Of a DNA stretch of 56,592 nucleotides, positions 24,530-34,600 are shown piece after piece; position 1 is the stretch's first letter; every line of letters starts with the position of its first letter. The stretch is from UBA73 sp964364885 (GTDB lineage: Archaea; Nanobdellota; Nanobdellia; Pacearchaeales; GW2011-AR1). The stretch is taken from contig CAYIOA010000001.1 of the NCBI GenBank assembly GCA_964364885.1, forward strand, positions 1-56,592, in the 5' to 3' direction. A program made the translations under genes and the position numbers. The notes beneath the pieces were generated by a model. It saw nothing but the letters and a program-made list of their open reading frames with translations. It did no database searches and was not told the origin of the DNA.

Positions 24530-24572
24530 CCATTTATATGCTTTTCTGCATCAAAAACTATCTTTTCTGCAT
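24530..24572 (-). promoter_or_regulatory. Promoter with two direct repeats ahead of the tRNA-binding protein gene
   Basis: On the minus strand ATGCAGAAAAG occurs at 24562-24572 and again at 24541-24551. The repeats are spaced 21 bp (two helical turns), and the second runs straight into the TATA box CATATAAATGG. This is a plausible activator or BRE-proximal site. Confidence 0.45.
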
Positions 24573-24603
24573 AAAATAAAAAATAATAAAATAAATAACA
24601 AAA

Positions 24604-25077
24604 TTAAGCTGTTATCTTTTCAGCTATTGTTCCAGTTGATGTTAGCACAACCGTACTACTTGGTTTGGTATAAGTTATAGTTATATCGCCCTTATAGTTG
24701 TTTCCAGTTGTTAAAGCGCTTGCGCAACCAACTGTAAACGCTTGAGCTGTTCCTACCGAAATACCAGTCGTTATTACACCAGTTGTGCAATCAATATCTG
24801 GAGCAGTGCCGTCAATATTTATGCCAGTAACAGTATAAACTTCCCCTCCATTATTCTGTAATTCAAGTATAGCACCGGAACTTCCAGCTCCTGTATCAGC
24901 CTGAACATTCCAAGCATTCATATAAAAAGGCGGAGTTACAACAGCAGATCCAGAAACATACTTGCCAGGACTAAATACTCCAAAATAAGCCAAAACTCCA
25001 ATAGCAATTACCGCCGCAAGTATAGCCCAGCCGTAAGTCATCAAGAACTCCATAGCTGCCTGTCCTTTCTTTTGCAT
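24604..25077 (-). CDS. Class III signal-peptide pilin
   Basis: I use the ATG at 25077, which has AGGAGG 8 nt upstream, rather than an ATG 9 codons earlier; this gives 157 residues. The N-terminus MQKKGQAAMEFLMTYGWAIL is the archaeal type IV pilin signal: basic residues, G|QxxxE cleavage, then a hydrophobic helix. The remainder is small, Gly/Thr/Ser-rich and beta-rich with a Cys pair. A TATA-like ATATTTATATAG precedes the ribosome-binding site. It is expected to be the major subunit of the pilus encoded further on. Confidence 0.88.
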   Translation of the reverse strand: MQKKGQAAMEFLMTYGWAILAAVIAIGVLAYFGVFSPGKYVSGSAVVTPPFYMNAWNVQADTGAGSSGAILELQNNGGEVYTVTGINIDGTAPDIDCTTGVITTGISVGTAQAFTVGCASALTTGNNYKGDITITYTKPSSTVVLTSTGTIAEKITA

Positions 25078-25180
25078 TTTAAACCTCCTTTTATTAATAT
25101 GCAATATACTATAGAAAATACTATATAAATATTGTCATGCCGACAGAAAGCTTATAAAATACACCTCATATAAAAACAGA

Positions 25181-25744
25181 ATGAAAAAGAGCTTATTTTT
25201 AATACCCTTAATATTTCTGGCATTAACAATCATCATCATACTTTCTCTAGTCAATCTAAAAATATCGCCGATTGTCGGAGAAGCAATAAAAGAATCTAAA
25301 GACATCCAGGAAGACATAAACAACAACCCAGAAACAACAATAGAAAAAGAAAACATTGAAAAAGAGGATGTCAAAAATCCAAAACAAGAATCATTGAATA
25401 ACCTTGAGCCAGAATGTGAAGAACAGCAAATAGCATACGCTCTAAAAAATCTGAATAAGAACGAAACCTGCACAAAATTTCAAAACACCATCTGCGCAGA
25501 AAAAGAGATAATCTGCTCTGTAGAGCTCCATAACCTGGACGAGCAAGTAAAAGGATATTTTAAAATCAACCTGCTAGTGTTGAATAATCAAGGAACTCTG
25601 GAGACTATTCCTGAAGAATACACTTTAAATCCAAAGGAATATACAACATTTGAGGAAACAGTTACAATAAAAGGAGAAAACAATCTAAACAACATAAGCT
25701 GTTCTTTCTCAACTGAAACAATACCCAAAAAAAAGAGCTGTTAA
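25181..25744 (+). CDS. Membrane-anchored outer protein, unknown
   Basis: The 187-residue protein has an N-terminal membrane segment (about 4-24), an acidic low-complexity linker (about 35-75) and a C-terminal domain with six Cys that looks beta-rich and extracytoplasmic. No known domain is recognised. It is divergent from the pilin and convergent with a pilin-like gene, so an accessory role at the surface is possible. Confidence 0.6.
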   Translation: MKKSLFLIPLIFLALTIIIILSLVNLKISPIVGEAIKESKDIQEDINNNPETTIEKENIEKEDVKNPKQESLNNLEPECEEQQIAYALKNLNKNETCTKFQNTICAEKEIICSVELHNLDEQVKGYFKINLLVLNNQGTLETIPEEYTLNPKEYTTFEETVTIKGENNLNNISCSFSTETIPKKKSC

Positions 25745-25746
25745 TA

Positions 25747-26664
25747 CTAAAGACAGTTAACCTGATAAACAGTTAAATGCTCGTTATCTAATTTAAACCA
25801 AGAAGGCAGTCCATTTGGAATAACATTACACGAGCTCGGATTAGCCGTCGAGAAATAAATATAATCAACAACAGATTTATCCTTGACATATACTCCCTGG
25901 GAGGATAATTTCTCCAAATTAACCAAAGATTCTATTCCATACAAGTTAGCTCCGACATTCCCCTGAAGTCTGTCAAGAAAGCTGGGAGCAGACGCAGAAG
26001 CAATATAATAAGAATTCGTCAAGTGCAAAAGCAAATTCTGAACATCACTCCCAGAAACAAAATTTGTATACAGGCTCTTTGTTATTTTATTTGTAATCAA
26101 TCCATTTGTGTTAACAACATACAAAGGATCCTCAAATCCCTCAACAGGTATCAACCCAACAATAGAAATGCTTTTATTCCAGCTTGCAAGTTTGTTCTTA
26201 TCCTCTACAAAAAAACTAGAGTTAAAAACCACCTTAACATGCCACGGATCATCCTGAGTAACCAAAATCGAAGGATCAAACAAGCTCGCGTTAGCATTTA
26301 TCTTTCTCGCTTTATTTTCCAAAGAACTTTTTATCTCGCTGAAAGTAGCTCCCGTCATCAAGCTCTGCGGTTGCCCGTATATAGTTCCATTATAAAAAGC
26401 CTCATCAAATGTAGCAGGAAAATTGCTTATAAAGGTTCCATTTTCAACAATTCTCTTCTCAAACAAGAATATAATTCTAAAGCCGGAGATATAAATCTGT
26501 CTAGATAAATCCTCTTCTGCAGAAAAAACAAAACTATCCAGGCTCTCAACTCTTTTCTGCACAACATTTCTTTCCTGGGCATTTGATACAAAAACAAGAG
26601 ATAAAAGAAAAAAAGTCAGCAATAAAATTGCCATGATAGTAAAAAACATTCCTTTCTTTTTCAT
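25747..26664 (-). CDS. Pilin-like surface protein
   Basis: The start is placed at the ATG at 26664, which overlaps the upstream stop as ATGA (an ATG two codons earlier also exists), giving 305 residues. The N-terminus MKKKGMFFTIMAILLLTFFLLSLVFV resembles a pilin-type signal with a hydrophobic helix but lacks a Glu+5. The rest is a large beta-rich outer domain. It is the last gene of an operon that starts with a KaiC-like ATPase and contains a VWA protein, and is probably a minor pilin or tip component. Confidence 0.65.
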   Translation of the reverse strand: MKKKGMFFTIMAILLLTFFLLSLVFVSNAQERNVVQKRVESLDSFVFSAEEDLSRQIYISGFRIIFLFEKRIVENGTFISNFPATFDEAFYNGTIYGQPQSLMTGATFSEIKSSLENKARKINANASLFDPSILVTQDDPWHVKVVFNSSFFVEDKNKLASWNKSISIVGLIPVEGFEDPLYVVNTNGLITNKITKSLYTNFVSGSDVQNLLLHLTNSYYIASASAPSFLDRLQGNVGANLYGIESLVNLEKLSSQGVYVKDKSVVDYIYFSTANPSSCNVIPNGLPSWFKLDNEHLTVYQVNCL

Positions 26665-29084
26665 GACCATGTTCTAACCTGAACCTCTGTTGACCATGTA
26701 AATGGAATTCCTGTAACTTCGCTGAAATCAATCTGCATATCCTGCTCTGAAAACTTAGTGTCTATCTTGTTATTAAGATTAAAATCAAGAATTCTCAATA
26801 AGTTGTAAACAGCTCCCTGCAAAGCATCATTTCCGTCATACTGCTGGATATTCTCCTGATAATAGCAGACATTCGCTCCAGAATATGCAGAAGGAATGGA
26901 AATTGTTAAATTAGAATCATCCTCAAATTGAATATTCCAGTTGCATCCCTCTGTAATAGAAGCTATAGAAGAATAGGCTAAAAAATCTTTTGCAATTGTA
27001 TAAATTATCTTGTTAGAAGATGTTCCAACGCTATAATTAGCCGGAGAAATTCCAATGCTGACATTAACTATATTGTTTCCTTGTATAAAAGAGTTAGGTA
27101 TGTTAATAGCATACGGATCTCCTAAACTGACATATTCACTTCCATAATCGCCAAGCTCATAAATAGGAATTTCATTAATCAAAACATTATTAGTCCACTG
27201 CGGCCCAGAATAAGAAATAACTTTTGTTTCAACAATTGTAGAATCATTAGAAACTGAAAAACTCCCTGAAGCAGCATTATTAAAAACTTTTTCTACACTC
27301 GTCAGCAGGCCAAATGGAGGAGGCTCCTTTACATAGCTGAATTCTATATAAGAATCAGGATAAAGTCTTGTATAAACATTTCCTATTGCCAAAATTGTCT
27401 GCTCTTTATATAAAGCAGAAAGAATATTATTCGCTATTTGTTTATAAATATCAACTAACTCGCTAACACTTCCAAAATAATAATCTCCTCCTCCACACGC
27501 AGCAATCTGCTGAAGAGTGTCCTCATCCGCCCCATTACCAAATCCTACAGCATGAACAGTGATATTATAATTATTATGTGCCTCGCACGCCGCCTGAATA
27601 GCATCATTCTTCGGATTTCCAGTATTCTGCTCATCACATTTTTTATTAGCTCCCCCGTCGCTCATAACAATCATTGACTTAAGTCTGTAAATGGAAGAGT
27701 TTGCAGCAAACTCGCTGGCAGCCCTATTAATCCCACAGCAAATGCAGGTAAACCCTCCGGCACTCCAGCTGTCTACTTCACTTTTCAAAGAAGCACTATT
27801 ATTCGAAAGAGAATGAAAATAATCTTGATAAGCTAGACTGCTGTAACCAACAAGCCCGACTCTGTTTCCAGAAACATTAAGAACAACATCTATTAAAATT
27901 TTATTTGACTCCTTAACAGCGATTAATTCAGCTCCCACCATGCTTCCCGAAAGGTCTGAAACAGAAATAACATCTGCATTAGTGCTCAGATTGCCGGCAT
28001 AAGAAACATTTTCCATTCCAAATCTAACTGGGATTGTGTTCTTGCTTAATGAATTATAATCAAGCAAAGAAGAAAGCTGCGCGTTATCAATCAAGAAACT
28101 CTGCTCGCCCTGAGTTGAATTCCTAAACACAGTTTTGTTTCCTATATTCAAAAAAGTATTATAAGAACTGTTGAAATGTAAATAAATCTCCAATGCGCTC
28201 AAATTTCCAGGAACATAAAATCCATCATAGACATTAATAAGTCCGCTAACACCGGGAAAAGAATACTTAGAAGCGTGCTCGTACTGCGCTCCGCTGATAT
28301 CATAATCAACCTTGATAAATCCGCCAGCGATATAAAGATTGTCTCCTTTTATATCAATAACATTCGCCCCGGAATTAAAATAACTAAGATTCCCGCCAAC
28401 CAGATTATATCTCACAGGAGTAAAATCAGAAGGAGATTCCTTATATCTCCCAGCATAATTTCCGTTTATATACAAATCAAAATCATTATTTATTGCTAAT
28501 TCAATTTCAGCAGAATTAATTGTTCCATTATAATCAACTCCCGCAGTTATATTGCCGTCTCCAGCATACCCCCCAAAGTAAAAATATTTGCTTCTCAGAT
28601 TGCTTGTTAAAAAAGCCCTTGCTGAAAATCCGCTGACACTTCCTCCTTCTTTAATCCCGGAAATAACCTGGCGCGCGGTGTCAATCCTTTCAGCTGTTTC
28701 AATCGGTGTAGAGTTTAAAGAAGAAATTAGCTTGTCGCCATACCAAATTCCAACATTCATATTCCCAAAATCCAGCTCAGAAAAAATAGAATCACTAAAA
28801 CTCCTTGAGAGGTTTATATCTGTAACATAAATCTCCCCGATCTGCTCCAGCAAAGAATTATTAGTGTTGTTTATCACGCCCTGGGCTACAAGAGACTGCA
28901 CATAGCTGTTGTTTATCTCGCTGACTTTCAAAGAGGAAAAAGTGTTTATAATATCGTAATGAACCTCGACATTTGGCTCGCTCTTAAAAAACACAGGATA
29001 AGAAATAATCAGCACAAGTAGTATAATTATTAGCGCTATCAAAGAATCTATGCTGAAAAAAACACCTCTTTTTTTTATTGCCAT
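26661..29084 (-). CDS. VWA-domain pilin-like adhesin
   Basis: The 807-residue protein starts MAIKKRGVFFSIDSLIALIIILLVLI, a pilin-like signal and hydrophobic helix. The central von Willebrand A domain has the MIDAS DLSGS (Asp377, Ser379, Ser381) followed by GLVGYSS, MIVMSDGG and VHAVGFG blocks, and an unusual CICC pair. VWA domains bind ligands through a metal ion, as in type IV pilus tip adhesins. Beta-rich regions flank it. It is transcribed with two other pilin-like genes and a KaiC-like ATPase. Confidence 0.82.
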   Translation of the reverse strand: MAIKKRGVFFSIDSLIALIIILLVLIISYPVFFKSEPNVEVHYDIINTFSSLKVSEINNSYVQSLVAQGVINNTNNSLLEQIGEIYVTDINLSRSFSDSIFSELDFGNMNVGIWYGDKLISSLNSTPIETAERIDTARQVISGIKEGGSVSGFSARAFLTSNLRSKYFYFGGYAGDGNITAGVDYNGTINSAEIELAINNDFDLYINGNYAGRYKESPSDFTPVRYNLVGGNLSYFNSGANVIDIKGDNLYIAGGFIKVDYDISGAQYEHASKYSFPGVSGLINVYDGFYVPGNLSALEIYLHFNSSYNTFLNIGNKTVFRNSTQGEQSFLIDNAQLSSLLDYNSLSKNTIPVRFGMENVSYAGNLSTNADVISVSDLSGSMVGAELIAVKESNKILIDVVLNVSGNRVGLVGYSSLAYQDYFHSLSNNSASLKSEVDSWSAGGFTCICCGINRAASEFAANSSIYRLKSMIVMSDGGANKKCDEQNTGNPKNDAIQAACEAHNNYNITVHAVGFGNGADEDTLQQIAACGGGDYYFGSVSELVDIYKQIANNILSALYKEQTILAIGNVYTRLYPDSYIEFSYVKEPPPFGLLTSVEKVFNNAASGSFSVSNDSTIVETKVISYSGPQWTNNVLINEIPIYELGDYGSEYVSLGDPYAINIPNSFIQGNNIVNVSIGISPANYSVGTSSNKIIYTIAKDFLAYSSIASITEGCNWNIQFEDDSNLTISIPSAYSGANVCYYQENIQQYDGNDALQGAVYNLLRILDFNLNNKIDTKFSEQDMQIDFSEVTGIPFTWSTEVQVRTWS

Positions 29085-29093
29085 CTTATATAA

Positions 29094-29576
29094 CTATTCC
29101 CACAAATATATAGTTAATGTTATTGGAACATCTTTATATATGCTAACTCTCGTAATCCTTACTAAATTATCCGAATTTGGGTCCAGCAGTCCAATCCCTT
29201 CTATTCTAGACCCGCCAATAACAACCGATTCAGAAAGATTAACATAATAATTATGCCTGATGCCGAATAATGTTTTTGTTTTCCCATAATCAATTTGCGC
29301 AAGATTATAAAAACTCTCCAGTTTTGTTTCATTTATCTTCTTGTCAGTTAACAGTCCAATTTTGACAACACTGCTTTCATCCCAATTGCTAGGATATCCC
29401 TCCGAAAGCAGAGTATTTGAAACAATTTCTCCTTCATGGCTCAAAATACTAAGTTTCTCATCTGTCCCTGAAGAAGAATTCAAAGTGTAAATATAAAGCA
29501 AGAATGCAGCAGCTAAAAAAATAATAGCGGAAACAGCCAAATCAAATCCCCATGCCTGGGCTTTGCTCACTTTCAT
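29094..29576 (-). CDS. Minor pilin-like protein
   Basis: The 160-residue protein begins MKVSKAQAWGFDLAVSAIIFLAAAFLLYIY, a pilin-type N-terminal helix with a short leader and Asp in place of the usual Glu+5. The remainder is a compact outer domain. Its start overlaps the KaiC-like stop as ATGA and it precedes the VWA adhesin by 9 bp. It is probably a minor subunit or initiator of the pilus. Confidence 0.65.
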   Translation of the reverse strand: MKVSKAQAWGFDLAVSAIIFLAAAFLLYIYTLNSSSGTDEKLSILSHEGEIVSNTLLSEGYPSNWDESSVVKIGLLTDKKINETKLESFYNLAQIDYGKTKTLFGIRHNYYVNLSESVVIGGSRIEGIGLLDPNSDNLVRITRVSIYKDVPITLTIYLWE

Positions 29577-30430
29577 TCTCGGTTGTTTTCCAGAAAATTA
29601 GAGGCTGGATTTTTGCTGACGACAATGCCTTTGCCGGAAATATCAAATGGATAGACTTTCTTTGAATGTTTAGTCCCTCTCATCTTCAAAACTTCTAGAA
29701 ACCTCCTCCTCTCTCCTCCGTTTCTCACAAAATACAAAACAACAATAGCATCTGCTTCAAATTCCAATGTCCTGGAGGAAATCTTGCTCTGGTCAGAAGA
29801 CTCAACCTCAAGTGTCAATAGCGAAGTGCAGTCCCAATCTCGAATCATGCCGAACAAAAACAAAGCGGCTTCTCTCTTAGAAAGTTCATCCTCAAACAGC
29901 AGCTCAAAAGAAGTGATGCTGTCAATAACCATTCTGCTTATCTTTTTTCCAACTACAATAGTCTCGATAAATCCCCCTCCTTCTTCAAGCATTGTTTTAA
30001 CCTTGCTGGGGGTGTATTCCAAAAAAGTAAATAGCCCTTTTTTTTCGTAACTCTCCAAGTCCCATCCAAAATCTTTCATATTTGCATAAAACTGCTCTTT
30101 CTTTTCTTCAAATGTAACAAATAAACATTTCTCTCCTTTCTCCATGCCTCGAAGCAGAAACTGCACAGCGAAAATAGTTTTCCCGCTTCCAGAACCTCCG
30201 ACTATTAAGCTGGTAGACTTTCTTTCAAAGCCTCCGCCAATAAGAGAGTCAAAATTAGGGATATACGTCGGAACTCTTGCCGTATTATTCTTCAGAGATT
30301 TCCTTTTCTCCTTTTTCTCCTCTTTAACTTTGGCTGAATCGCGCTTATCACTCTTTTCCGGCCTTTTCCCACTGTCTTTATTATTCAGTTTTAATCCCCT
30401 TTCCTCAACACTTCTTTTTAATTTCTTCAT
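29573..30430 (-). CDS. Single-domain KaiC-like ATPase (ArlH/FlaH-like)
   Basis: The 285-residue protein has a charged N-terminal extension of about 50 residues, then a RecA/KaiC domain. It shows Walker A GGSGSGKT (78-85), KCLFVTFEEKKEQF with the paired Glu typical of KaiC, and Walker B in RMVIDSITS. ArlH is the regulatory ATP-binding partner of the archaellum motor ATPase ArlI. As the first gene of the operon with three pilin-like proteins, it may regulate or sense assembly. Whether it hydrolyses ATP is unknown. Confidence 0.78.
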   Translation of the reverse strand: MKKLKRSVEERGLKLNNKDSGKRPEKSDKRDSAKVKEEKKEKRKSLKNNTARVPTYIPNFDSLIGGGFERKSTSLIVGGSGSGKTIFAVQFLLRGMEKGEKCLFVTFEEKKEQFYANMKDFGWDLESYEKKGLFTFLEYTPSKVKTMLEEGGGFIETIVVGKKISRMVIDSITSFELLFEDELSKREAALFLFGMIRDWDCTSLLTLEVESSDQSKISSRTLEFEADAIVVLYFVRNGGERRRFLEVLKMRGTKHSKKVYPFDISGKGIVVSKNPASNFLENNRE

Positions 30431-30477
30431 CGCCCTTTTTAAAACAAAATACTCTATAAAAACTTATCTAAGAAAAA

Positions 30478-30735
30478 CTATTTCCTGAGATAAAAAACGA
30501 TAAATAAAATAACCAAAATAAGAATAAACATAAAAAAAGCTATAAAGCTCATGAATATAAATTCCTGAGCTTTTAAACCAGTGTAATCCTGTCCCGGGCC
30601 CAGCATAATCTCTGGGGAGCTAAAAAGAATACTCACTAAAATAATAAGCAAAGCAAAAGACACAGCCAGCGTAAAAAAAGCGAGAATCTTCCTTTCTCTT
30701 CTCTTTCTAACACTTCTCTTTCTCTCCCTAATCAT
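30478..30735 (-). CDS. Small membrane protein, two segments
   Basis: The 85-residue protein has a strongly basic N-terminus (about 1-16), a first hydrophobic segment (18-38), a short polar loop and a second segment (58-84). No family is recognised. It is on the same strand as, and 47 bp before, the KaiC-like gene, so it may head that operon. Confidence 0.6.
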   Translation of the reverse strand: MIRERKRSVRKRRERKILAFFTLAVSFALLIILVSILFSSPEIMLGPGQDYTGLKAQEFIFMSFIAFFMFILILVILFIVFYLRK

Positions 30736-30788
30736 GTAAAATTAAGAACTCCAGAGTTTATAAAAATGTTTGATAACACTCTAATCCG

Positions 30789-30815
30789 GAAAGGTATATA
30801 AATCAGAATCCTTTC
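30789..30815. promoter_or_regulatory. Promoter and inverted repeat of the MNT-HepT pair
   Basis: GAAAGG (30789-30794) and CCTTTC (30810-30815) form an inverted repeat that brackets the TATA box TATATAAATC. Such a site is suited to autoregulation of a toxin-antitoxin pair. Confidence 0.45.
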
Positions 30816-30823
30816 TGCCAATT

Positions 30824-31207
30824 ATGAATCAAGATAAGATATTAAACAACAAGCTCATCAATGAACTAAAGAAAGATAAAAGAATCATAGCTGTGCTTTT
30901 ATTCGGCTCGCGTGCAAGAAACGAACAATATAGAGACACTGATATCTGCCTCGTTCTCGACAAAAAATACTCAAATTTAGAAATGTCAAAGATAGTATTA
31001 AAATATTCATCCGAATTGACAGCTAAGCACGATATCCAGGTATTCCAGCAGCTTCCTCTCTACATAAGGCAGAGAATTCTTAAAGAGGGAAAAATACTTT
31101 TATGTATTAACGAACCTGCTCTCTATGACATAGCCTTTGCAACAATAAAAGAATTTGAATATTATAAAAAAATATATTATACATATCTTGAGGCAATGCA
31201 AAAATGA
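30824..31207 (+). CDS. mntA: MntA-like minimal nucleotidyltransferase antitoxin
   Basis: The 127-residue protein has the MNT motif FGSRARNEQYRDTDICLVL: Gly28-Ser29, then Asp40 where the first metal-binding Asp is expected. In an ungapped alignment to the GSx10DxD pattern the second Asp is Cys42. Asp70 (KHDIQVF) is a candidate third carboxylate. Known MntA proteins silence HepT by adding AMP to a Tyr. The next gene is HepT-like and overlaps as ATGA, so a toxin-antitoxin pair is very likely. Whether Cys42 abolishes transfer, or the Asp38-Thr-Asp40 pair with a shorter loop replaces it, is open. Confidence 0.82.
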   Translation: MNQDKILNNKLINELKKDKRIIAVLLFGSRARNEQYRDTDICLVLDKKYSNLEMSKIVLKYSSELTAKHDIQVFQQLPLYIRQRILKEGKILLCINEPALYDIAFATIKEFEYYKKIYYTYLEAMQK

Positions 31208-31638
31208 GAAAAAGCTCAATAGATAAGGAAAAAATTCTTTCTAAGATAGATGAATTAGATGGTTACTTGGAAGAGTTGGAGCAAATTAAGCCCGCTGACT
31301 TTGATGAATACAAAAATTCAATAGAAAAGAAAAGAGCTGTTGAAAGATTGCTACAAATAGCGATAGAAACCGTTATAGATATTTCTAACATCATAGTCTC
31401 TGGTCTTAAACTCGGAATACCATACGATGAAGATTCTCTTTTAGACAAACTGGAAGAAAAAAATGTCATTTCAAAAGAAATAAAAAATATTATGAAGGAA
31501 ATGAAGGGCTTTCGCAATGTTCTAGTCCACAAATACGCAGAAGTCAAAGATGAAATTGTATTCGAAAATCTCAATAAACTTGACGATTTTGATAAATTCA
31601 AGGAAGAAATTCTTTCATTTCTTAAGAAACATTCGTAA
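31204..31638 (+). CDS. hepT: HepT-like HEPN ribonuclease toxin
   Basis: The 144-residue all-helical protein carries the HEPN RNase motif Rx4HxY as Arg104-Asn-Val-Leu-Val-His109-Lys-Tyr111 (FRNVLVHKY). In HepT the Arg and His cleave RNA and the Tyr is the site modified by MntA. It is coupled to the MNT gene. Its stop lies 5 bp from the end of the giant surface protein gene on the other strand. Confidence 0.85.
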   Translation: MRKSSIDKEKILSKIDELDGYLEELEQIKPADFDEYKNSIEKKRAVERLLQIAIETVIDISNIIVSGLKLGIPYDEDSLLDKLEEKNVISKEIKNIMKEMKGFRNVLVHKYAEVKDEIVFENLNKLDDFDKFKEEILSFLKKHS

Positions 31639-31642
31639 AAGC

Positions 31643-34600
31643 CTAAACCTTCTCTTCATTTCTCCGTCGCGCAAGAATCCAACTAGCAACAATAATTAAA
31701 ACAACACCAATAGAAATAAATATCACAGTCAGTATTATAGTTACTAATTTATTTTGCTCTTCATCTTGCACAGAAGCAGAAACCCTGCCTCTATTTCCCT
31801 TAGACGTGCTTTTAAAAACCTCTGAGCCAGGACCACTTGCCAAACTCTCTGAACTGCCCACTAAACCTTCTGAACTACTCCCTGAACCTAAATTGCTATT
31901 TGAAGAGTCACCGCTATTCAAAGAACTAATACCACCTAAACTAAGAATGCCTGCCGAACATAGCTCCATAACATGAAGGTTGCCAGAAAATTCGGCATCC
32001 CACGAGTTCCATACAATACGGCTGCCTTGCACGCCGATATTAGAATTAAAATTAGGATATCCTTTGTCTACTTCTAATACTCTGCTGTCATCACTCGTGC
32101 CAGCTATGCCGTCAGCACCCAAGTAATAAAGAAGAATACGTCCATATTCCTGCCAGACAATATATGTTCCGGATATTTCAGGCTCAACGCCAAAAGACAA
32201 ACCACCATACATTCCAGAATCATCTCCTCCGTTATTCTCAAACAATCCATTTGCTCCAAGTCCATATAAAAATATCTCTGGGAGGTATTTCAAATTTCGC
32301 CAGTCTTCCCATACAATCACATTTCCGTCAATAGAAGGATTCTCCTGTCCCTGCGGATTATTCGTTATTCTATCTTCCTGTCCACTAACTATATCCCTCA
32401 TGTATATCTCCCAATTGCCATCTCTCCCATCCTGCCAAACAACTTTAGTATCATAAATATCAGGATTCCATTGGCTTTGCTGATTAATCACAAATGGAAC
32501 TTCTGTATTGGTAGAAAAATCATAAAGATAAATATCCCAATTGCCGTTTCTTTTATCTGCCCAAACAATACTATCGTCATAAATAGACAAATGATTCTTA
32601 TCACTGCCAGTATTAGTTAATTGTGTTGGACCTAAGTCGTCATTTCCATTCTCAAATAATCCATTTACTCCATTATCATAATAAAACACTTCGTAACTCG
32701 GTCCTACAGGACCAAGCCAGACAATTAAATCATCATAAAAGACAAGCTCCCCAACATCAACATATCCGCTAACATCAAACTCATAATGAATATCATCAAA
32801 AGACTTATACAATCCATCAAGTCCTAATTCATGTAAAACTATTTTCTCCTGATTGCTCAAATGATTGTATTCTTTCCATAGAATCTTCGTGTCATACACA
32901 TCACCAAGAGTTCTACTACGCTCAATCCATATAACTGCTTTCTTACTTCCATCATTTGTGTTATGATAAGACCTATCAAGGAACACATCAATCCCGTGCA
33001 CATTCTGCCAAACACCTTGCTGAAGAAGAACAATATCAACAATTGCTGGGCTTGTTACAGAAACACTTGTTACTTTTACACTAGCACTGCTTCCTGTTAT
33101 AACGTCTAAGAGTTCAAAAGTATGCTCCTCTCCGTTATACAAAAACTTATGCGAGGACTTTGGAGAGCTTCCTCCGACTATCAAATCAAATGTCTTCGCG
33201 CCTGATAACTTAATCTCACTCCCGATTTGTCCAAACTGGCAAGCCTGTGAATTCGGCCCCCCGTAGCAATAATTTGAATAACTCTCTCCTCTGTCAATCA
33301 CAGCTACACCAGCATTGGCACAATTCCACCAAGGTAAATACGGTCCGGTATCACCTGATTCATGCACATAAACGCTCCCAGGATAAATACCCTTGCACGC
33401 ATCAAGCGCAGTTTGATAGCACATAAAAATAGGAAACTCGTTGCCGTCACTTTTAATATCAACTTCTTTATACACGTTCATAGAATTGTCAAACTGATTT
33501 CCAGGAAGATTATCATATATCACGCCTAATAAACTGCCCGTGCATGCATTCCCTGTGCATCCATAAGGACATTGATATAATGTTGCGCCAGGAGCCACAC
33601 CAAAGCACGACTTCTCATTAAGCAAAGTATTATCAGCAACCCACTGGCTATTAGTGTCATAACTGCAAATATCACTTGCCCATCCCTCCCTAATCAATAT
33701 AACCTCATTTCCAGAATTACCTGCTCCAATAAACTTAATACCCGAAACATAAACATTGTAATTCCAATCAATAGGATCAAATAATGTAAAAGAGCCAAGC
33801 CAAACTGTTTGAGTAACGCCGTTCATAGTCAAGATTGCCTCATCATCTGAGATAACTTGTAAGCTATATCCTTGATAAACTCCCTCCTGCAAAACCTCCC
33901 CTCTTCCTCCTTTAAAAGAAACAGAGAAAGCCACATAATTATTTCCTCCGTCATAATCCCGGCATATCTGCGCTTCAATAGAAACACATGAATGCAGCAA
34001 AAGCACTGCACTTAACGATGTTGCTGTTTCATCAGCTTCAAGCAAATAAACTTCAATACCGCCTGAAAACACTTTCGCACCATTTTCCGGAATATCACGC
34101 ACTTCCGACCGACCAATATTATCAGTCATTTTTATCGTCGCTGATGTATCAGACGCAGAAACCAGCTCAATCTCGTACAAATCAACACTATCAACTAAAA
34201 TCTGTCTGACAAAATCCTTGTTTGTATCCAAACTAATTTTCACCGCCCCATTAAGAACAAGTATATCATCATCTGAATCTGCTCCGATACTATAATCACT
34301 ATCTAAAAGAGTAAGAAGCGTGCCATAATCAAAAGCAGAAGTGGAAAGCGGCAGTGCTGGAGTAAAAGCAGTCTTATAAGTATAAAACGGTTCTCCAACA
34401 GGGTCTGTAGAAATTTCCAAAATAGTTTCTGGCTCCATGCCAAAAACTGGAGATTTATAAGTCATATCATAACTCCCATAACTCTTAAATGTTATTGACT
34501 GTCCGTAATTATATGAATTATTGCCAGAAGAATCTCTTACAACACCCGAAGCAAGTAAATAAGGTAATTCGCGCTCTCCTATAATAATAGAACCAGAAAC

